Counted from the stretch's first letter, positions 8,672-18,070 are shown. The stretch is DNA of 64,000 nt from Herbiconiux sp. (GCF_023264855.1 NZ_JAHFUW010000001.1:62001-126000); one strand, 5' to 3'. The notes: generated by a model from the sequence alone, not told the origin. Made by a program: numbers and translations.

Positions 8672-9508
8672 ATGCCTTCGAAGCCCCTCAGAATCGCCTC
8701 CGTGAACGTGAACGGCATCCGCGCCGCCTACCGCAAGGGGATGGGCGACTGGCTCGAGGCACGCGACGTCGACATCCTCGCCATCCAAGAGGTGCGGGCG
8801 CAGACCGAAGACGTCGAGGGCCTGCTCGGGCCCGACTGGAACATCCTGCACGACGCCGCCACGGCGAAGGGCCGGGCCGGTGTGGCCCTCGCCAGCCGCG
8901 ACCGCGCGAGCATCCACCGGGTCTCCTTCGGTGCCGACGACTTCGACAGCGCCGGCCGCTGGCTCGAGGCCGACTACGAGTGGGGCGACAAGATCGTGAC
9001 CGTGGTCTCCACCTACGTGCACTCCGGTGAAGACGGCACCCCCAAGCAGGTCGAGAAGTACAAGTTCCTCGACGCCATGATCGAGCGTCTGCCCGCGCTC
9101 CAGGCGCACAACCCCCTCTCCGTGGTGATGGGCGACCTCAACGTGGGGCACCGCAAGCTCGACATCAAGAACTGGCGCGGCAACCAGAAGAAGGCCGGCT
9201 TCCTGCCGCAGGAGCGCGCCTACTTCGACCGCTTCGTGGGCGCCGAAGAAGACCCCGGATACAACACCGGCGCCGGCTTCGGCTGGGTCGACCTCGGCCG
9301 CCGCTTCGCCGGCGAGGTCGAAGGGCCCTACACCTGGTGGTCGCAGCGCGGGCGCGCCTTCGACACCGACACCGGCTGGCGCATCGACTACCAGCTCGCC
9401 GCACCCGACCTCGCGGCCGCAGCGACGAGCTACACCGTCGACCGCGCCGAGACGCACGACACCCGCTGGAGCGACCACGCTCCCGTCGTCGTCGATTACG
9501 ACCTTTGA
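8672..9508 (+). CDS. xth: Exodeoxyribonuclease III
   Basis: AP endonuclease and 3'-5' exonuclease of base-excision repair, 278 residues. Family motifs are visible: [11 protein letters not shown] with N14, the metal-binding E40 in [13 protein letters not shown] at 154-158, and the terminal SDHAP at 267-271 with the catalytic Asp-His pair. A TACAGT box ends six bases before the ATG, indicating a leaderless transcript. It is followed on the same strand by trpS after 40 bases. Confidence 0.94.
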   Translation: MPSKPLRIASVNVNGIRAAYRKGMGDWLEARDVDILAIQEVRAQTEDVEGLLGPDWNILHDAATAKGRAGVALASRDRASIHRVSFGADDFDSAGRWLEADYEWGDKIVTVVSTYVHSGEDGTPKQVEKYKFLDAMIERLPALQAHNPLSVVMGDLNVGHRKLDIKNWRGNQKKAGFLPQERAYFDRFVGAEEDPGYNTGAGFGWVDLGRRFAGEVEGPYTWWSQRGRAFDTDTGWRIDYQLAAPDLAAAATSYTVDRAETHDTRWSDHAPVVVDYDL

Positions 9509-9548
9509 GCTGACCACCAGCACTCCACCGAAACAGGACATCCTCCCC

Positions 9549-10562
9549 ATGAACTCCCCCAAGCCCCGCCTGCTCTCGGGCATGCAGCCCTCCGCCGATT
9601 CCCTGCACCTCGGCAACTACATCGGTGCCCTGCTCAGCTGGAAGGCACTGCAGGAGACCCACGACGCCTTCTTCTTCCTGGCCGACCTGCACGCCATCAC
9701 CGTGCCGCAAGACCCGGCGCAGCTGCGCGCCAACACGCGCCGCACCACGGCGCAGTACATCGCGGCCGGCATCGACCCCTCCCGCTCCACCCTGTTCGTA
9801 CAGTCGCACGTACCGGCCCACGCCGAGCTCGCCTGGGTGCTCAACACCCTCACCGGCTTCGGCGAGGCGGCGCGGATGACCCAGTTCAAAGACAAGGCGG
9901 CCAAGCAGGGCCAGGATGCCGCATCCGTGGGTCTGTTCACCTACCCGATCCTGCAGGCCGGCGACATCCTGCTCTACCAGGCCGTCTACGTACCCGTGGG
10001 CGAAGACCAGCGGCAGCACATCGAGCTGACCCGCGACCTGGCCACCCGCTTCAACTCGCGTTTCGGCGAGACTTTCACGGTGCCGAAGCCGTACATCCTG
10101 AAGGACACGGCCAAGATCTACGACCTTCAGAACCCGTCGTCGAAGATGTCGAAGTCGGCCGAGTCGCAGGCCGGCCTGATCTGGTTGCTGGACGAGCCCA
10201 AGGTCACCGAGAAGAAGATCATGCGGGCGGTCACCGACACCGACGGCGAGATCCGCTTCGATCGCGAGACGAAGCCGGGCCTGGCCAACCTGCTCACCCT
10301 GTTCTCCATCCTCGACGGCCGCACGGTCGACGCCGTGGTGGAGGAGTTCGCCGGCGGCGGCTACGGCACGCTCAAGAAGGCGCTGGCGGCGCTGGTCGTC
10401 GAGACGATCGACCCGATCCGCACGCGCACCCTCGAGCTGCTCGAAGACCCGGCCGAGCTCGACCGCATCCTCGCGGTCAACGCCGACCGGGCCGAGGAGG
10501 TCGCCCAGGCGACGCTCGCCACCGTGTACGACCGCGTCGGCTTCCTCCCCCGCCGGGGCTGA
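9549..10562 (+). CDS. trpS: Tryptophan--tRNA ligase
   Basis: Class I aminoacyl-tRNA synthetase that charges tRNA-Trp, 337 residues as expected for a bacterial TrpRS. The HIGH-type motif reads HLGNYIG at 20-26 and the KMSKS loop is intact at 199-203. An AGGACA sequence upstream of the ATG could serve as the ribosome site. The gene converges on an FUSC-family gene with only ten bases between them, so no separate terminator is visible. Confidence 0.97.
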   Translation: MNSPKPRLLSGMQPSADSLHLGNYIGALLSWKALQETHDAFFFLADLHAITVPQDPAQLRANTRRTTAQYIAAGIDPSRSTLFVQSHVPAHAELAWVLNTLTGFGEAARMTQFKDKAAKQGQDAASVGLFTYPILQAGDILLYQAVYVPVGEDQRQHIELTRDLATRFNSRFGETFTVPKPYILKDTAKIYDLQNPSSKMSKSAESQAGLIWLLDEPKVTEKKIMRAVTDTDGEIRFDRETKPGLANLLTLFSILDGRTVDAVVEEFAGGGYGTLKKALAALVVETIDPIRTRTLELLEDPAELDRILAVNADRAEEVAQATLATVYDRVGFLPRRG

Positions 10563-10572
10563 GGCAGGAAGC

Positions 10573-11700
10573 TCAGGCGTCCGGCGTCGCTCCCACGATC
10601 TCCTCGCGCACCCGCCGCAGGTCTTCCAGCAGCGACCCGATCAGGATCCAGTGCGCCGGATCGGGCACGATCGTCTGAAGCGGCGCCGTGAGGGCCGGCT
10701 CCTCCACCGGCGCCCGCTCCGACTCTCCCGCCGGCAGCTCCTGATGCTCCATCACGAGCCGCAGGTCGTGGGCGGCCCGCCGCAGCTCTTCGCCGATGGC
10801 GGTCGCCGACATCTCCTGGTGCAGTGTGTCGTCGAAGTGGTCGTTCAGCGCACGGGCCATGCCCAGGATGCGGGTCAGCACGATCCCGAGCATCGCCTGC
10901 AGCTCGAGATCGGCCGCCAGCTGGTCGCGCAGGTTAGAGCGGCGGGGGTTGAAGCGCAGACTCTCGGTCGCCGCATCCAGAGCCTTCTGCGCTTTGGCCT
11001 GCATCGGCCGCAGCAGCCGCGCCTCCACGAGCAGCTTCAGGCGGTACGGTTCGTCGGTCTGCTCGCTCAGGACCACCGCGAGGCCGTCCATCGTCGACGC
11101 GATCTCCCGCCCGAGGGCGGCCACGGCCTCGTGCGCCGGCTGCACGGCGAGCGGCGGCACGATCAGCCAGTTGATCGCCACACCGATGACGGCTCCGATG
11201 ATCGTCTCGATGATGCGCTCCACGGCGTAGCCGGGCGTCTGCGCGCCGATCGAGAGCACCAGCATCGCGCTGATCGGCACCTGCACGGTCGAGGACTGCG
11301 GCAGCCGCAGTACCCACCCGATCAGCAGGGACAGCACGATCGCGGCGAGGATCAGCCAGCTCGGCGCCCCGAACACCAGCGACACCAGGTACGCCACGAC
11401 GACGCCGACGATCACGCCGATCGACCGTTCGATCCCCCGGCTGAGCGACTGGTTGACGCTCGGCTGCACCACGATGATCGCCGCGATCGCACCGAAGACG
11501 GGGATCTGGTTCGGGGCGATCAGCGAGCACAGCACCCAGGCGATCACGGCGGCCGCGGCCGTCTTCAGCACCTGCAGCAGCGGTGTGCGTGCCGAGGTCT
11601 GGAAGGCGCGGGCGGGGGCCAGCGTCGCGCGGGCCGCCGAGCGCCAGCGCGAAGGCCGACTGTCCTCGCGGCCGGCGTCCGCCGTCTGGTCTGCGCTCAC
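10573..11700 (-). CDS. FUSC-family membrane protein
   Basis: A 375-residue protein with an N-terminal bundle of about five to six hydrophobic helices (from LLQVLKTAAAAVIAWVLCSL onward) and a long soluble C-terminal half rich in charged helices. This matches the FUSC/aromatic-acid-exporter-like family seen in many actinobacteria. The substrate is unknown. The GTG at 11700 was chosen because a TACTGT box lies six bases upstream and the sequence further out is arginine-rich and noncoding in character. It lies 41 bases downstream of the gtrA-like gene on the same strand. Confidence 0.75.
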   Translation of the reverse strand: MSADQTADAGREDSRPSRWRSAARATLAPARAFQTSARTPLLQVLKTAAAAVIAWVLCSLIAPNQIPVFGAIAAIIVVQPSVNQSLSRGIERSIGVIVGVVVAYLVSLVFGAPSWLILAAIVLSLLIGWVLRLPQSSTVQVPISAMLVLSIGAQTPGYAVERIIETIIGAVIGVAINWLIVPPLAVQPAHEAVAALGREIASTMDGLAVVLSEQTDEPYRLKLLVEARLLRPMQAKAQKALDAATESLRFNPRRSNLRDQLAADLELQAMLGIVLTRILGMARALNDHFDDTLHQEMSATAIGEELRRAAHDLRLVMEHQELPAGESERAPVEEPALTAPLQTIVPDPAHWILIGSLLEDLRRVREEIVGATPDA

Positions 11701-11741
11701 CTCACCACAGTATCCGCACGCCGCCCGGGCGCACCGGAGGC

Positions 11742-12263
11742 TCAGGACAGCGAGCTGGTCTTGCCCATCGTCTCGACCGAGGCGGCGGATGCGGCGGCCG
11801 GCGCCTGTACGCGGTGCTCCCCGAACACCCACACCCGGTACAGCACGAACCGGAACACGGCCCCGAGGACCAGCCCGATCACGTTGCCGGAGATGTTGTC
11901 GGCCAGCAGCGAGGTGAAGTGCAGCACGTAGTGCGAGAACCACAGGCAGGCCAGACCGATGCCCATGCCGGCGATGCTGACGGCGAAGAACTCCACGCTC
12001 TCGCGGAACACGTCGGTACGGCGGCGCTCCTTGAAGGTCCAGTACCGGTTGCCCAGCCAGTTCACCAGGATGGCGAGCGTGGTGGAGATGAGCTTCGCGA
12101 TCACGGGCCCGCCGTGCATGTGCCCGGGATCCATGATCGTGGTGCGCAGCAGGTTGAACACGCCGACATCGACGATGAATCCCACTCCGCCGACCAGGCC
12201 GAACCGGATGAACTCCGTCGCGAGAATGTGAAGGCGCGACCTCGTGACGGGGGCACTGCTCAT
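11742..12263 (-). CDS. GtrA-like small membrane protein
   Basis: A 173-residue protein with four hydrophobic segments and the family landmarks FGLVGGVGFIVDVGVFNLL near the N-terminus and NYWTFK-type NRYWTFKERR in the middle. GtrA proteins help move or use polyprenyl-phosphate-linked sugars at the membrane. It is divergent from a polyprenol-phosphate mannose synthase, so a role in translocating that carrier lipid is a reasonable inference. The ATG at 12263 is preferred over the upstream in-frame start at 12464, which would overlap the divergent gene. Confidence 0.85.
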   Translation of the reverse strand: MSSAPVTRSRLHILATEFIRFGLVGGVGFIVDVGVFNLLRTTIMDPGHMHGGPVIAKLISTTLAILVNWLGNRYWTFKERRRTDVFRESVEFFAVSIAGMGIGLACLWFSHYVLHFTSLLADNISGNVIGLVLGAVFRFVLYRVWVFGEHRVQAPAAASAASVETMGKTSSLS

Positions 12264-12418
12264 GAATGGACTACCGTTTCTGACGTACGAAACTCGTGAA
12301 GAGAACTGTTCGTATCTTCCAGGGGAATGCTGAGCGTAACTGGGGAGAATGAACAGAAAGCATCGATACGATTTCCAGCGCTGCCGAACGTGGCTGCGCA
12401 TGATCGATTGAGGGAACT

Positions 12419-13180
12419 GTGGCGAACACTGTCGTGGTGATTCCGACTTACAACGAGATCGCATCGATCTCCGGCATCGTCGAGCGGATCTTCGCCGCCG
12501 TACCGGAGGCGAATGTCCTGATCGTCGACGACAACTCGCCCGACGGCACCGGAGAACTGGCCGATCAGCTGTCGTCCGACGATTCCCGCGTGCACGTTCT
12601 CCACCGTACCGAGAAGAACGGTCTGGGCGCCGCGTACGGTGCGGGATTCCGCTGGGCCCTTGACAAGCCCTACGACTTCATAGTCGAGATGGACGCCGAC
12701 GGATCGCACCAGCCCGAGGAGCTGCCGCTGTTGATCGCCCTGCTCGAGAGCGGGTCGGACATGGCGATCGGAACCCGATGGATTCCGGGCGGCGTGATCG
12801 TGAACTGGCCGGCCTACCGCAAGTTCATCTCCCGGTCGGGAACGGCGTACGCCCGCATCCTGCTGCAGTCGAAGCTGCACGACCTCACCAGCGGATACCG
12901 CGGCTTCCGGGCCGATTCCCTCCGCGCGATCGATCTGCAGACCGTCAACTCGCAGGGCTACTGCTTCCAGATCGAGATGGCCTGGCTGTTCGAACGCAGC
13001 GGCGCCCGGATCGGCGAGTTCCCCATCACCTTCGTCGAGCGTTCCGAGGGCGTCTCGAAGATGTCGACCGGCATCGTGGTCGAAGCCCTCGCCAAGGTCA
13101 CCGGCTGGGGGCTGTCGAGCCTGGTGGGCCGCGCGCCCGAGCGTCTCGCCCTTCCTGCTGCAGGCTCCGCCGCCCGCTGA
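12419..13180 (+). CDS. ppm1: Polyprenol monophosphomannose synthase
   Basis: Transfers mannose from GDP-mannose to polyprenyl phosphate, giving the membrane donor for lipoglycan and protein mannosylation. It is a GT2 enzyme of 253 residues: VVIPTYNE at 5-12, the nucleotide-binding D37-D38, and the DXD motif D92-A-D94 in EMDADGSHQPEE. There is no acyltransferase or membrane domain, so it is the single-domain catalytic type. The GTG at 12419 has GAGGG upstream. The enzyme uses the GDP-mannose made by manC, and its product could be the donor of the GT39 enzyme further right in the window. Confidence 0.9.
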   Translation: MANTVVVIPTYNEIASISGIVERIFAAVPEANVLIVDDNSPDGTGELADQLSSDDSRVHVLHRTEKNGLGAAYGAGFRWALDKPYDFIVEMDADGSHQPEELPLLIALLESGSDMAIGTRWIPGGVIVNWPAYRKFISRSGTAYARILLQSKLHDLTSGYRGFRADSLRAIDLQTVNSQGYCFQIEMAWLFERSGARIGEFPITFVERSEGVSKMSTGIVVEALAKVTGWGLSSLVGRAPERLALPAAGSAAR

Positions 13181-13240
13181 CCCGGCTCCCCGCGCGTGAC
13201 GCGATACGTCGGGAATTCTTCGGCGCTTGCCGCGTTGAGG

Positions 13241-13246
13241 TATAAC
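13241..13246 (+). promoter_or_regulatory. Putative -10 box of the riboflavin operon
   Basis: TATAAC at 13241-13246 precedes the riboswitch by about 14 bases and is the best -10 candidate. No good -35 was found at normal spacing. Confidence 0.4.
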
Positions 13247-13259
13247 TAGATGTAAGCAA

Positions 13260-13419
13260 CGTGCTCCGGGGTCAGTGAGATTCTGAACCGGCGGTTATAG
13301 TCCGCGAGCCTCCGATCGATTGTCCGCAATCACCCGGAGGTTGACCTGGTGGAATTCCAGGACCGACGGTTATGGCGACGTCGAAAGACGTCACCTCAGT
13401 CCGGATGAGAGGTAGCACG
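13260..13419 (+). promoter_or_regulatory. FMN riboswitch (RFN element)
   Basis: The leader carries the conserved FMN aptamer. The P1 stem is CGTGCT (13260-13265) with AGCACG (13414-13419). Within it are the diagnostic blocks CCGGCGGTTATAGTCCGCGAG, GTGGAATTCCAGGACCGACGGT and AGTCCGGATGAGAGG in the usual order. It lies directly upstream of ribD and should reduce riboflavin gene expression when FMN is abundant. Between the aptamer and the ribD start at 13498 I see no intrinsic terminator with a U-tract, so control may act on translation or by Rho. Confidence 0.95.
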
Positions 13420-13497
13420 GGCAGGATTCTCGACCTCGAGACCCCGCCGGCGCTTTTCGAGCGCATCCCCGGAGCCACGTCGGAAGACGAGGACGGG

Positions 13498-14634
13498 ATG
13501 AGCACAGCCGGAGTCAGCACGACCGGTGAGGTCGGCGCGTCCGACGCCGCCGTCGCGCCGGTGAGCGCCCCCGTCGATTCCGCGACCGCCCCAGCCGAGC
13601 AGGCCGCCATGATCCGCGCCCTCGAGCTCGCGCTGCGTGGCCCTCGCCCGGGTGTGAATCCGCAGGTCGGCTGCGTGCTGCTCTCCCCCACCGGCGAGCG
13701 CCTGGCCGAAGGCTGGCACCGGGGAGCCGGCACGCGGCACGCCGAGACCGCGGCCCTCGCGGCTCTGGCCGATCCGTCGCTCGCCCGGGGCGCGACCGCC
13801 GTGGTGACGCTCGAACCCTGCAACCACCACGGCCGTACCGGCCCGTGCAGCGTCGCGCTGATCGAGGCGGGCGTGGCCCGCGTGGTCTACGCCGTCGCCG
13901 ATCCGGGCGAGGAATCCCACGGCGGCGGGGAACGGATGCGCGACGCCGGTCTCGAGGTCGAGCAGGGTCTGCTGGCCGGCCAGGTCGAAGACGCCATCCG
14001 TCCGTGGCTCACCGCCGTGCGGCTGAAGCGCCCCTTCGTCACGGTGAAGTGGGCCTCGAGCCTGGACGGCCGAGCGGCCGCCGCCGACGGAACCAGCCAG
14101 TGGATCACCGGGGCTGCGGCGCGCGCCGATGTGCACCGCCGCCGCGCCGACGCCGACGCGATCGTGGTGGGTACCGGCACCGTGCTCGCCGACGACCCTG
14201 CACTCTCCGCTCGGGTGGACGGGGCCGCGCTGTTCGAGCACCAGCCCGCGCCGGTCGTGATCGGCCGGCGCCCGATTCCCGAGGGTGCCCTCGTTCACCG
14301 GCACCCGCATCCGGATGCCGTGCGCCGGTTCGAGTCGCACGACCTGGGCGCCGTGCTGCACGAGCTCTACCAGGACGAGATCCGCACCGTGTTCGTCGAG
14401 GGCGGCCCGACACTGGCCAGTGCGTTCCTCGCTGCGGGCCTGGCCGACGAGATCGTGGTCTACCTCGCCCCCACCCTGCTCGGCGGCCCCCGCGCCGTCC
14501 TCACCGACCTCGGCGTCGCCACCATCGACGATCAGCGCCGTCTCACCGTGACCGAGGTCACACGACTGGGCGACGATCTCGTGATCGTCGCACGACCGGA
14601 CGCCGCGGCGCCCACGAAGCCCCTGGAGGATTAG
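13498..14634 (+). CDS. ribD: Riboflavin deaminase/reductase RibD
   Basis: Bifunctional enzyme for the second and third steps of riboflavin synthesis. The deaminase zinc site is H81 in HAETAAL with C108 and C117 in LEPCNHHGRTGPC; the reductase half begins near residue 165. The length is 378 residues. The ATG at 13498 has AGGA just upstream; an earlier in-frame ATG at 13372 lies inside the FMN riboswitch and is rejected. A third option, ATG at 13609, would remove an alanine-rich 37-residue N-terminus not needed by the family. Stop and next start are separated by four bases. Confidence 0.93.
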   Translation: MSTAGVSTTGEVGASDAAVAPVSAPVDSATAPAEQAAMIRALELALRGPRPGVNPQVGCVLLSPTGERLAEGWHRGAGTRHAETAALAALADPSLARGATAVVTLEPCNHHGRTGPCSVALIEAGVARVVYAVADPGEESHGGGERMRDAGLEVEQGLLAGQVEDAIRPWLTAVRLKRPFVTVKWASSLDGRAAAADGTSQWITGAAARADVHRRRADADAIVVGTGTVLADDPALSARVDGAALFEHQPAPVVIGRRPIPEGALVHRHPHPDAVRRFESHDLGAVLHELYQDEIRTVFVEGGPTLASAFLAAGLADEIVVYLAPTLLGGPRAVLTDLGVATIDDQRRLTVTEVTRLGDDLVIVARPDAAAPTKPLED

Positions 14635-14638
14635 CCCG

Positions 14639-15337
14639 ATGTTCACCGGAATCATCGAAGAGCTCGGCGAGGTGCTCGCCCTCGAGCAGACCGCGGATGC
14701 GGCCGTCATCACCGTGCGCGCCCCGCTCGCGGTGAGCGACGCCAAGCACGGCGACTCCATCTCGGTCTCGGGCGTGTGCCTCACCGTGATCGCGCAGACC
14801 GACGACAGCTTCACCGCCGACGTGATGGCGCAGACCCTGTCGATGTCCACCATCGGCGGCCTCACCGCGGGCAGCCGCGTCAACCTCGAACGCGCCGCGC
14901 AGGTGGGCGACCGCCTCGGCGGCCACATCGTGCAGGGGCACATCGACGGCACCTCGACCGTGCTCTCGGTCACCCCCGGCGAAGCCTGGAGCGTACTGCG
15001 CTTCACCCTCGGCGACGACCTGGCGCCGCTCGTGGTGGACAAGGGTTCGATCGCCGTCTCCGGCGTCTCGCTGACGGTCTCGAACGTGGGCCGCGACGAA
15101 GCCGGCCAGGCCGGCGGCGGTCAGCTCGGTGGCGGCCAGCTCGGTGGCGGTCACTGGTTCGAGGTCTCGCTCATTCCCGAGACGCTCGCCGCCACCACTC
15201 TCGGCACCCTCGCCGCCGGCGACCGGGTGAACATCGAGACCGACATCCTGGCCCGGCACGTGGAGCGCCTCGTGACACTCGGTCTCACCTCCCCGCGCTC
15301 ACCCCAGCAGACCCCTACCCCGAGGAGCGGATCATGA
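14639..15337 (+). CDS. ribE: Riboflavin synthase alpha subunit
   Basis: Dismutates two 6,7-dimethyl-8-ribityllumazine molecules to riboflavin. The N-terminus MFTGIIEELG and the two lumazine-binding repeats with SGVCLTV and VSGVSLTV are clear. The 232-residue length is slightly above normal because of a glycine-rich insertion at about residues 153-172 (GQAGGGQLGGGQLGGGH) encoded by tandem 15-base repeats. The stop overlaps the ribBA ATG (ATGA), indicating coupled translation. Confidence 0.94.
   Translation: MFTGIIEELGEVLALEQTADAAVITVRAPLAVSDAKHGDSISVSGVCLTVIAQTDDSFTADVMAQTLSMSTIGGLTAGSRVNLERAAQVGDRLGGHIVQGHIDGTSTVLSVTPGEAWSVLRFTLGDDLAPLVVDKGSIAVSGVSLTVSNVGRDEAGQAGGGQLGGGQLGGGHWFEVSLIPETLAATTLGTLAAGDRVNIETDILARHVERLVTLGLTSPRSPQQTPTPRSGS
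15111..15154 (+). repeat. 15-bp tandem repeat inside ribE
   Basis: Two full 15-base units (15113-15127 and 15128-15142) and a partial third (15143-15154), each encoding Gly-Gly-Gly-Gln-Leu or close to it. Because the unit is a multiple of three, copy-number change would keep the frame. Confidence 0.75.
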
Positions 15338-16659
15338 CATTCGCCACCATGCCCGAGATCGTCGAAGCGCTGCGGGCCGGTCGTCCCGTGCTCGTCTCCG
15401 ATGCCGCGGACCGCGAGAACGAGGGCGACGCCATCATGGCGGCCTCGCTCGCCAGCACCGAGTGGATCGCCTGGATGGTGCGCAACACCTCCGGCTACCT
15501 CTGCGCTCCCATGCCGGCCGAGCTGGCCGACAAGCTGGCGCTGCCGCCGATGGTCGTGAACAGCGAAGACACCCGGCGCACTGCCTACACGATCACGGTG
15601 GATGCCGCATCCGGAGTCACCACCGGCATCAACGCGCACGACCGCGCGCTCACCCTGAACCGCCTGGCCGACCCCGAGTCGACCGCGGCCTCGTTCATCC
15701 GCCCCGGCCACGTCGTGCCGCTGCGCGCGGTCGACGGCGGCGTGCGCGAGCGCGCCGGCCACACCGAGGCGGCCGTCGATCTGATGCGCGCCGCGGGCCT
15801 GCCCCCGGTGGGCGTGATCGGCGAGATGATCGCCGACGACGGTTCGGCGATGCGGATGGACGAGCTCGACGCCATCGCGGAGCGCGACGGCCTGCTCATC
15901 ATCACGATCGAGCAGATGATCGACTGGCTCAACGAGCAAGACGGGGGCGTGAACGAGGAGTCGGGGGCCGCCGTGCTGGCCGCCGCGGCTCCGGATGCCG
16001 CCACCGCGGCCGCCGAGGCCGACGCCCTGGCAACGGCCGCAGCCCGCCGCCCGTCCGGCACCCCGCGCGTGCACTTCGAGGTGGAGACCTCGGTGCCCAC
16101 CACGCACGGCACCCTGCGGATGCGCGCCTACCGCGACCTGGAGACCGGCGCCGACCACGTGGCGATCCTCTCCGGCGACCTCGCGGGGGCCACGCCGCTC
16201 GTGCGCGTGCACTCGGAGTGCCTCACCGGAGAGGCCTTCGGCTCGCTCAAGTGCGAGTGCGGACCGCAGCTGGACACCGCGCTCGACCTGATCGCCGCAG
16301 AGGGCGGCGCCGTGATCTACCTGCGTGGCCACGAGGGCCGCGGCATCGGCCTGATCAACAAGCTGCGCGCCTATCGGCTGCAGGAGGACGGCCTCGACAC
16401 GCTCGACGCGAACGTGGCCCTCGGCCTGCCCGCCGACGCCCGCGACTACGGCGCGGCCTCGGCCATCCTGCAAGATCTGGGCGCCACCCGTGTTCGCCTG
16501 CTCACCAACAATCCCGAGAAGGTGCGCCAGCTCGAAGAGCAGCACATCGCCGTCGCCGAGCAGGTTCCCCTGGTCGTCGGCGCCGGCGAGTTCAACCAGC
16601 AGTACCTCGACACCAAACGCGACCGGATGGGGCACCTGCTGCCCTCCGCCGCCCACTGA
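15334..16659 (+). CDS. ribBA: Bifunctional DHBP synthase / GTP cyclohydrolase II
   Basis: Makes both early precursors of riboflavin. The N-terminal half is dihydroxybutanone-phosphate synthase: DRENEGD at 26-32 and the catalytic H143 in HTEAAVDL. The C-terminal half is GTP cyclohydrolase II: zinc cysteines C296, C307 and C309 in CLTGEAFGSLKCEC, followed by RGHEGRGIG. An alanine-rich linker at about residues 215-240 joins them. The length of 441 residues is usual. GAGGAG precedes the ATG, which overlaps the ribE stop. Confidence 0.96.
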   Translation: MTFATMPEIVEALRAGRPVLVSDAADRENEGDAIMAASLASTEWIAWMVRNTSGYLCAPMPAELADKLALPPMVVNSEDTRRTAYTITVDAASGVTTGINAHDRALTLNRLADPESTAASFIRPGHVVPLRAVDGGVRERAGHTEAAVDLMRAAGLPPVGVIGEMIADDGSAMRMDELDAIAERDGLLIITIEQMIDWLNEQDGGVNEESGAAVLAAAAPDAATAAAEADALATAAARRPSGTPRVHFEVETSVPTTHGTLRMRAYRDLETGADHVAILSGDLAGATPLVRVHSECLTGEAFGSLKCECGPQLDTALDLIAAEGGAVIYLRGHEGRGIGLINKLRAYRLQEDGLDTLDANVALGLPADARDYGAASAILQDLGATRVRLLTNNPEKVRQLEEQHIAVAEQVPLVVGAGEFNQQYLDTKRDRMGHLLPSAAH

Positions 16660-16673
16660 AAGGACACTCGCCC

Positions 16674-17147
16674 ATGAGCGGTGCAGGAGCCCCCGGCCTC
16701 GATCTCGACCTCGACGGAACCGGCCTCAACATCACCATCGTCGCCGGAACCTGGCACACCGAGATCACCGACGGTCTGCTGGAGGGCGCCCGCCGCACCC
16801 TCGCGGCCGCGAACGTCACGGTCTCCGAGGTGCGCGTCGCCGGCAGCTTCGAGCTGCCCGTCGTCTCCAAGGCCGCCCTGGAGGCGGGTGCGGATGCCGT
16901 GGTCGCCCTCGGCGTGATCATCCGTGGCGGGACGCCCCACTTCGAATACGTCTCGGATGCCGCCACCAGCGGTCTCACCCAGGTCAGCATCCTCACCGGC
17001 AAGCCCGTCGGCTTCGGTGTACTCACCCTCGACACCGAGCAGCAGGGCCTGGACCGAGCCGGCCTCCCCGGCTCCAAAGAAGACAAGGGTGCCGAGGCCG
17101 CCGAGGCGGCCATAGCCACCGCCCTCACCCTGAAGAAGCTGCGTTAG
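16674..17147 (+). CDS. ribH: 6,7-dimethyl-8-ribityllumazine synthase
   Basis: Condenses the two products of the RibBA and RibD branches; normally forms a 60-mer shell or pentamers. The 157-residue protein carries GTWHTEITDGLLEGA, AGSFELPVVSKAAL and GVIIRGGTPHFEYV, all family landmarks with the catalytic His in the last. AAAGGA precedes the ATG. It is the last gene of the operon; the 110 bases to the convergent ribokinase contain only a small CTGAGA-C-TCTCAG palindrome at 17194-17206. Confidence 0.95.
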   Translation: MSGAGAPGLDLDLDGTGLNITIVAGTWHTEITDGLLEGARRTLAAANVTVSEVRVAGSFELPVVSKAALEAGADAVVALGVIIRGGTPHFEYVSDAATSGLTQVSILTGKPVGFGVLTLDTEQQGLDRAGLPGSKEDKGAEAAEAAIATALTLKKLR

Positions 17148-17257
17148 CTGCCGGGGGCGCCGGGCTTCGCTCGTCGCTCCCGTCGAGTACGGCCTGAGAC
17201 TCTCAGTGCTCAGCTCGGGTTTCGGGTCGAATACTGGCGCTATGGGAGTTGCGAGCC

Positions 17258-18070
17258 CTAGGGCTGCGCGCCCACCCACCCCACGCTCGCGGCAGCGGCC
17301 GTGGAGGCCGCCTCCATCGCGTCATGGTCTGAGAGGCCGGCCGCGAGGCCTGCCGCCAGGGTGCCGCAGTAGCAGTCACCCGCGCCCGTGGTGTCGACCA
17401 CATGGGTGACCGTCGCGGCGGGCACCGTGTGCGCCCCCCAGCGGGAGCCGGCCGATCCGAGGGTCACCAGCACCGAACTCGGCGCGAAGCCGTCGGCGGT
17501 CAGCTGCGCGTTCTCGTGCTCGTTCACGACCACCGGATCGGCGAGTTCGAGCACGTCGCCGGGCAGGGCCGCATACGGAGCCAGGTTCAGCACCGCGCGG
17601 GCGCCCTGCGCCGCTGCGATGCGGGCCGCCTCGGCCATCACGTCGAGGTCGACCTCGAGCGAGCCGAGCAGCACGTCGCCCGGCTGCAGCGAGCGCAGCG
17701 GTGCGAGATCGCCCACCGTGAGCCGCCCGTTGGCGCCCGGCGACACGATGATCGTGTTCTCACCGTGCGCATCGACCGCGATGGCCGCATGACCGGTGGC
17801 GACACCCGTGGTGCGCGCGATCCGCCCTGTGTCGATGCCGTACGAGGCCAGGCGGTGCAGGTACGCGTCGCCGTCGGCGTCGTCGCCCACCCGGCCGATC
17901 ATCGAGACCCGCGCGCCGGCCCGGGCCGCCGCGATGGCCTGGTTCGCGCCCTTGCCGCCGAAGTGCTTGACGAGGTCACCGCCCAGCAGCGTCTCGCCGG
18001 GCTGGGGATGCCGGGCCACCTCGACCGTCGAATCGATGTTCAGCGAACCCACCACGACCACGATGCCCAT
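17258..18070 (-). CDS. rbsK: Ribokinase / PfkB-family sugar kinase
   Basis: Phosphorylates ribose or a related sugar with ATP. The N-terminal GSLNIDSTV, the glycine-rich GGKGANQAIAAARAG and the C-terminal DTTGAGD motif at 226-232 with catalytic D232 are all present. The length is 270 residues, slightly short for ribokinase. The ATG at 18070 has AAGGAG at ideal spacing; the TTG two codons earlier lies too close to it. No ribose transporter or RbsR regulator is adjacent, so ribose as substrate is not proven. Confidence 0.85.
   Translation of the reverse strand: MGIVVVVGSLNIDSTVEVARHPQPGETLLGGDLVKHFGGKGANQAIAAARAGARVSMIGRVGDDADGDAYLHRLASYGIDTGRIARTTGVATGHAAIAVDAHGENTIIVSPGANGRLTVGDLAPLRSLQPGDVLLGSLEVDLDVMAEAARIAAAQGARAVLNLAPYAALPGDVLELADPVVVNEHENAQLTADGFAPSSVLVTLGSAGSRWGAHTVPAATVTHVVDTTGAGDCYCGTLAAGLAAGLSDHDAMEAASTAAAASVGWVGAQP

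Noticed and set aside
17194-17206. CTGAGA-C-TCTCAG palindrome as a ribH terminator
   Set aside because: Only a six-base stem with a one-base loop, which cannot fold as a hairpin terminator.
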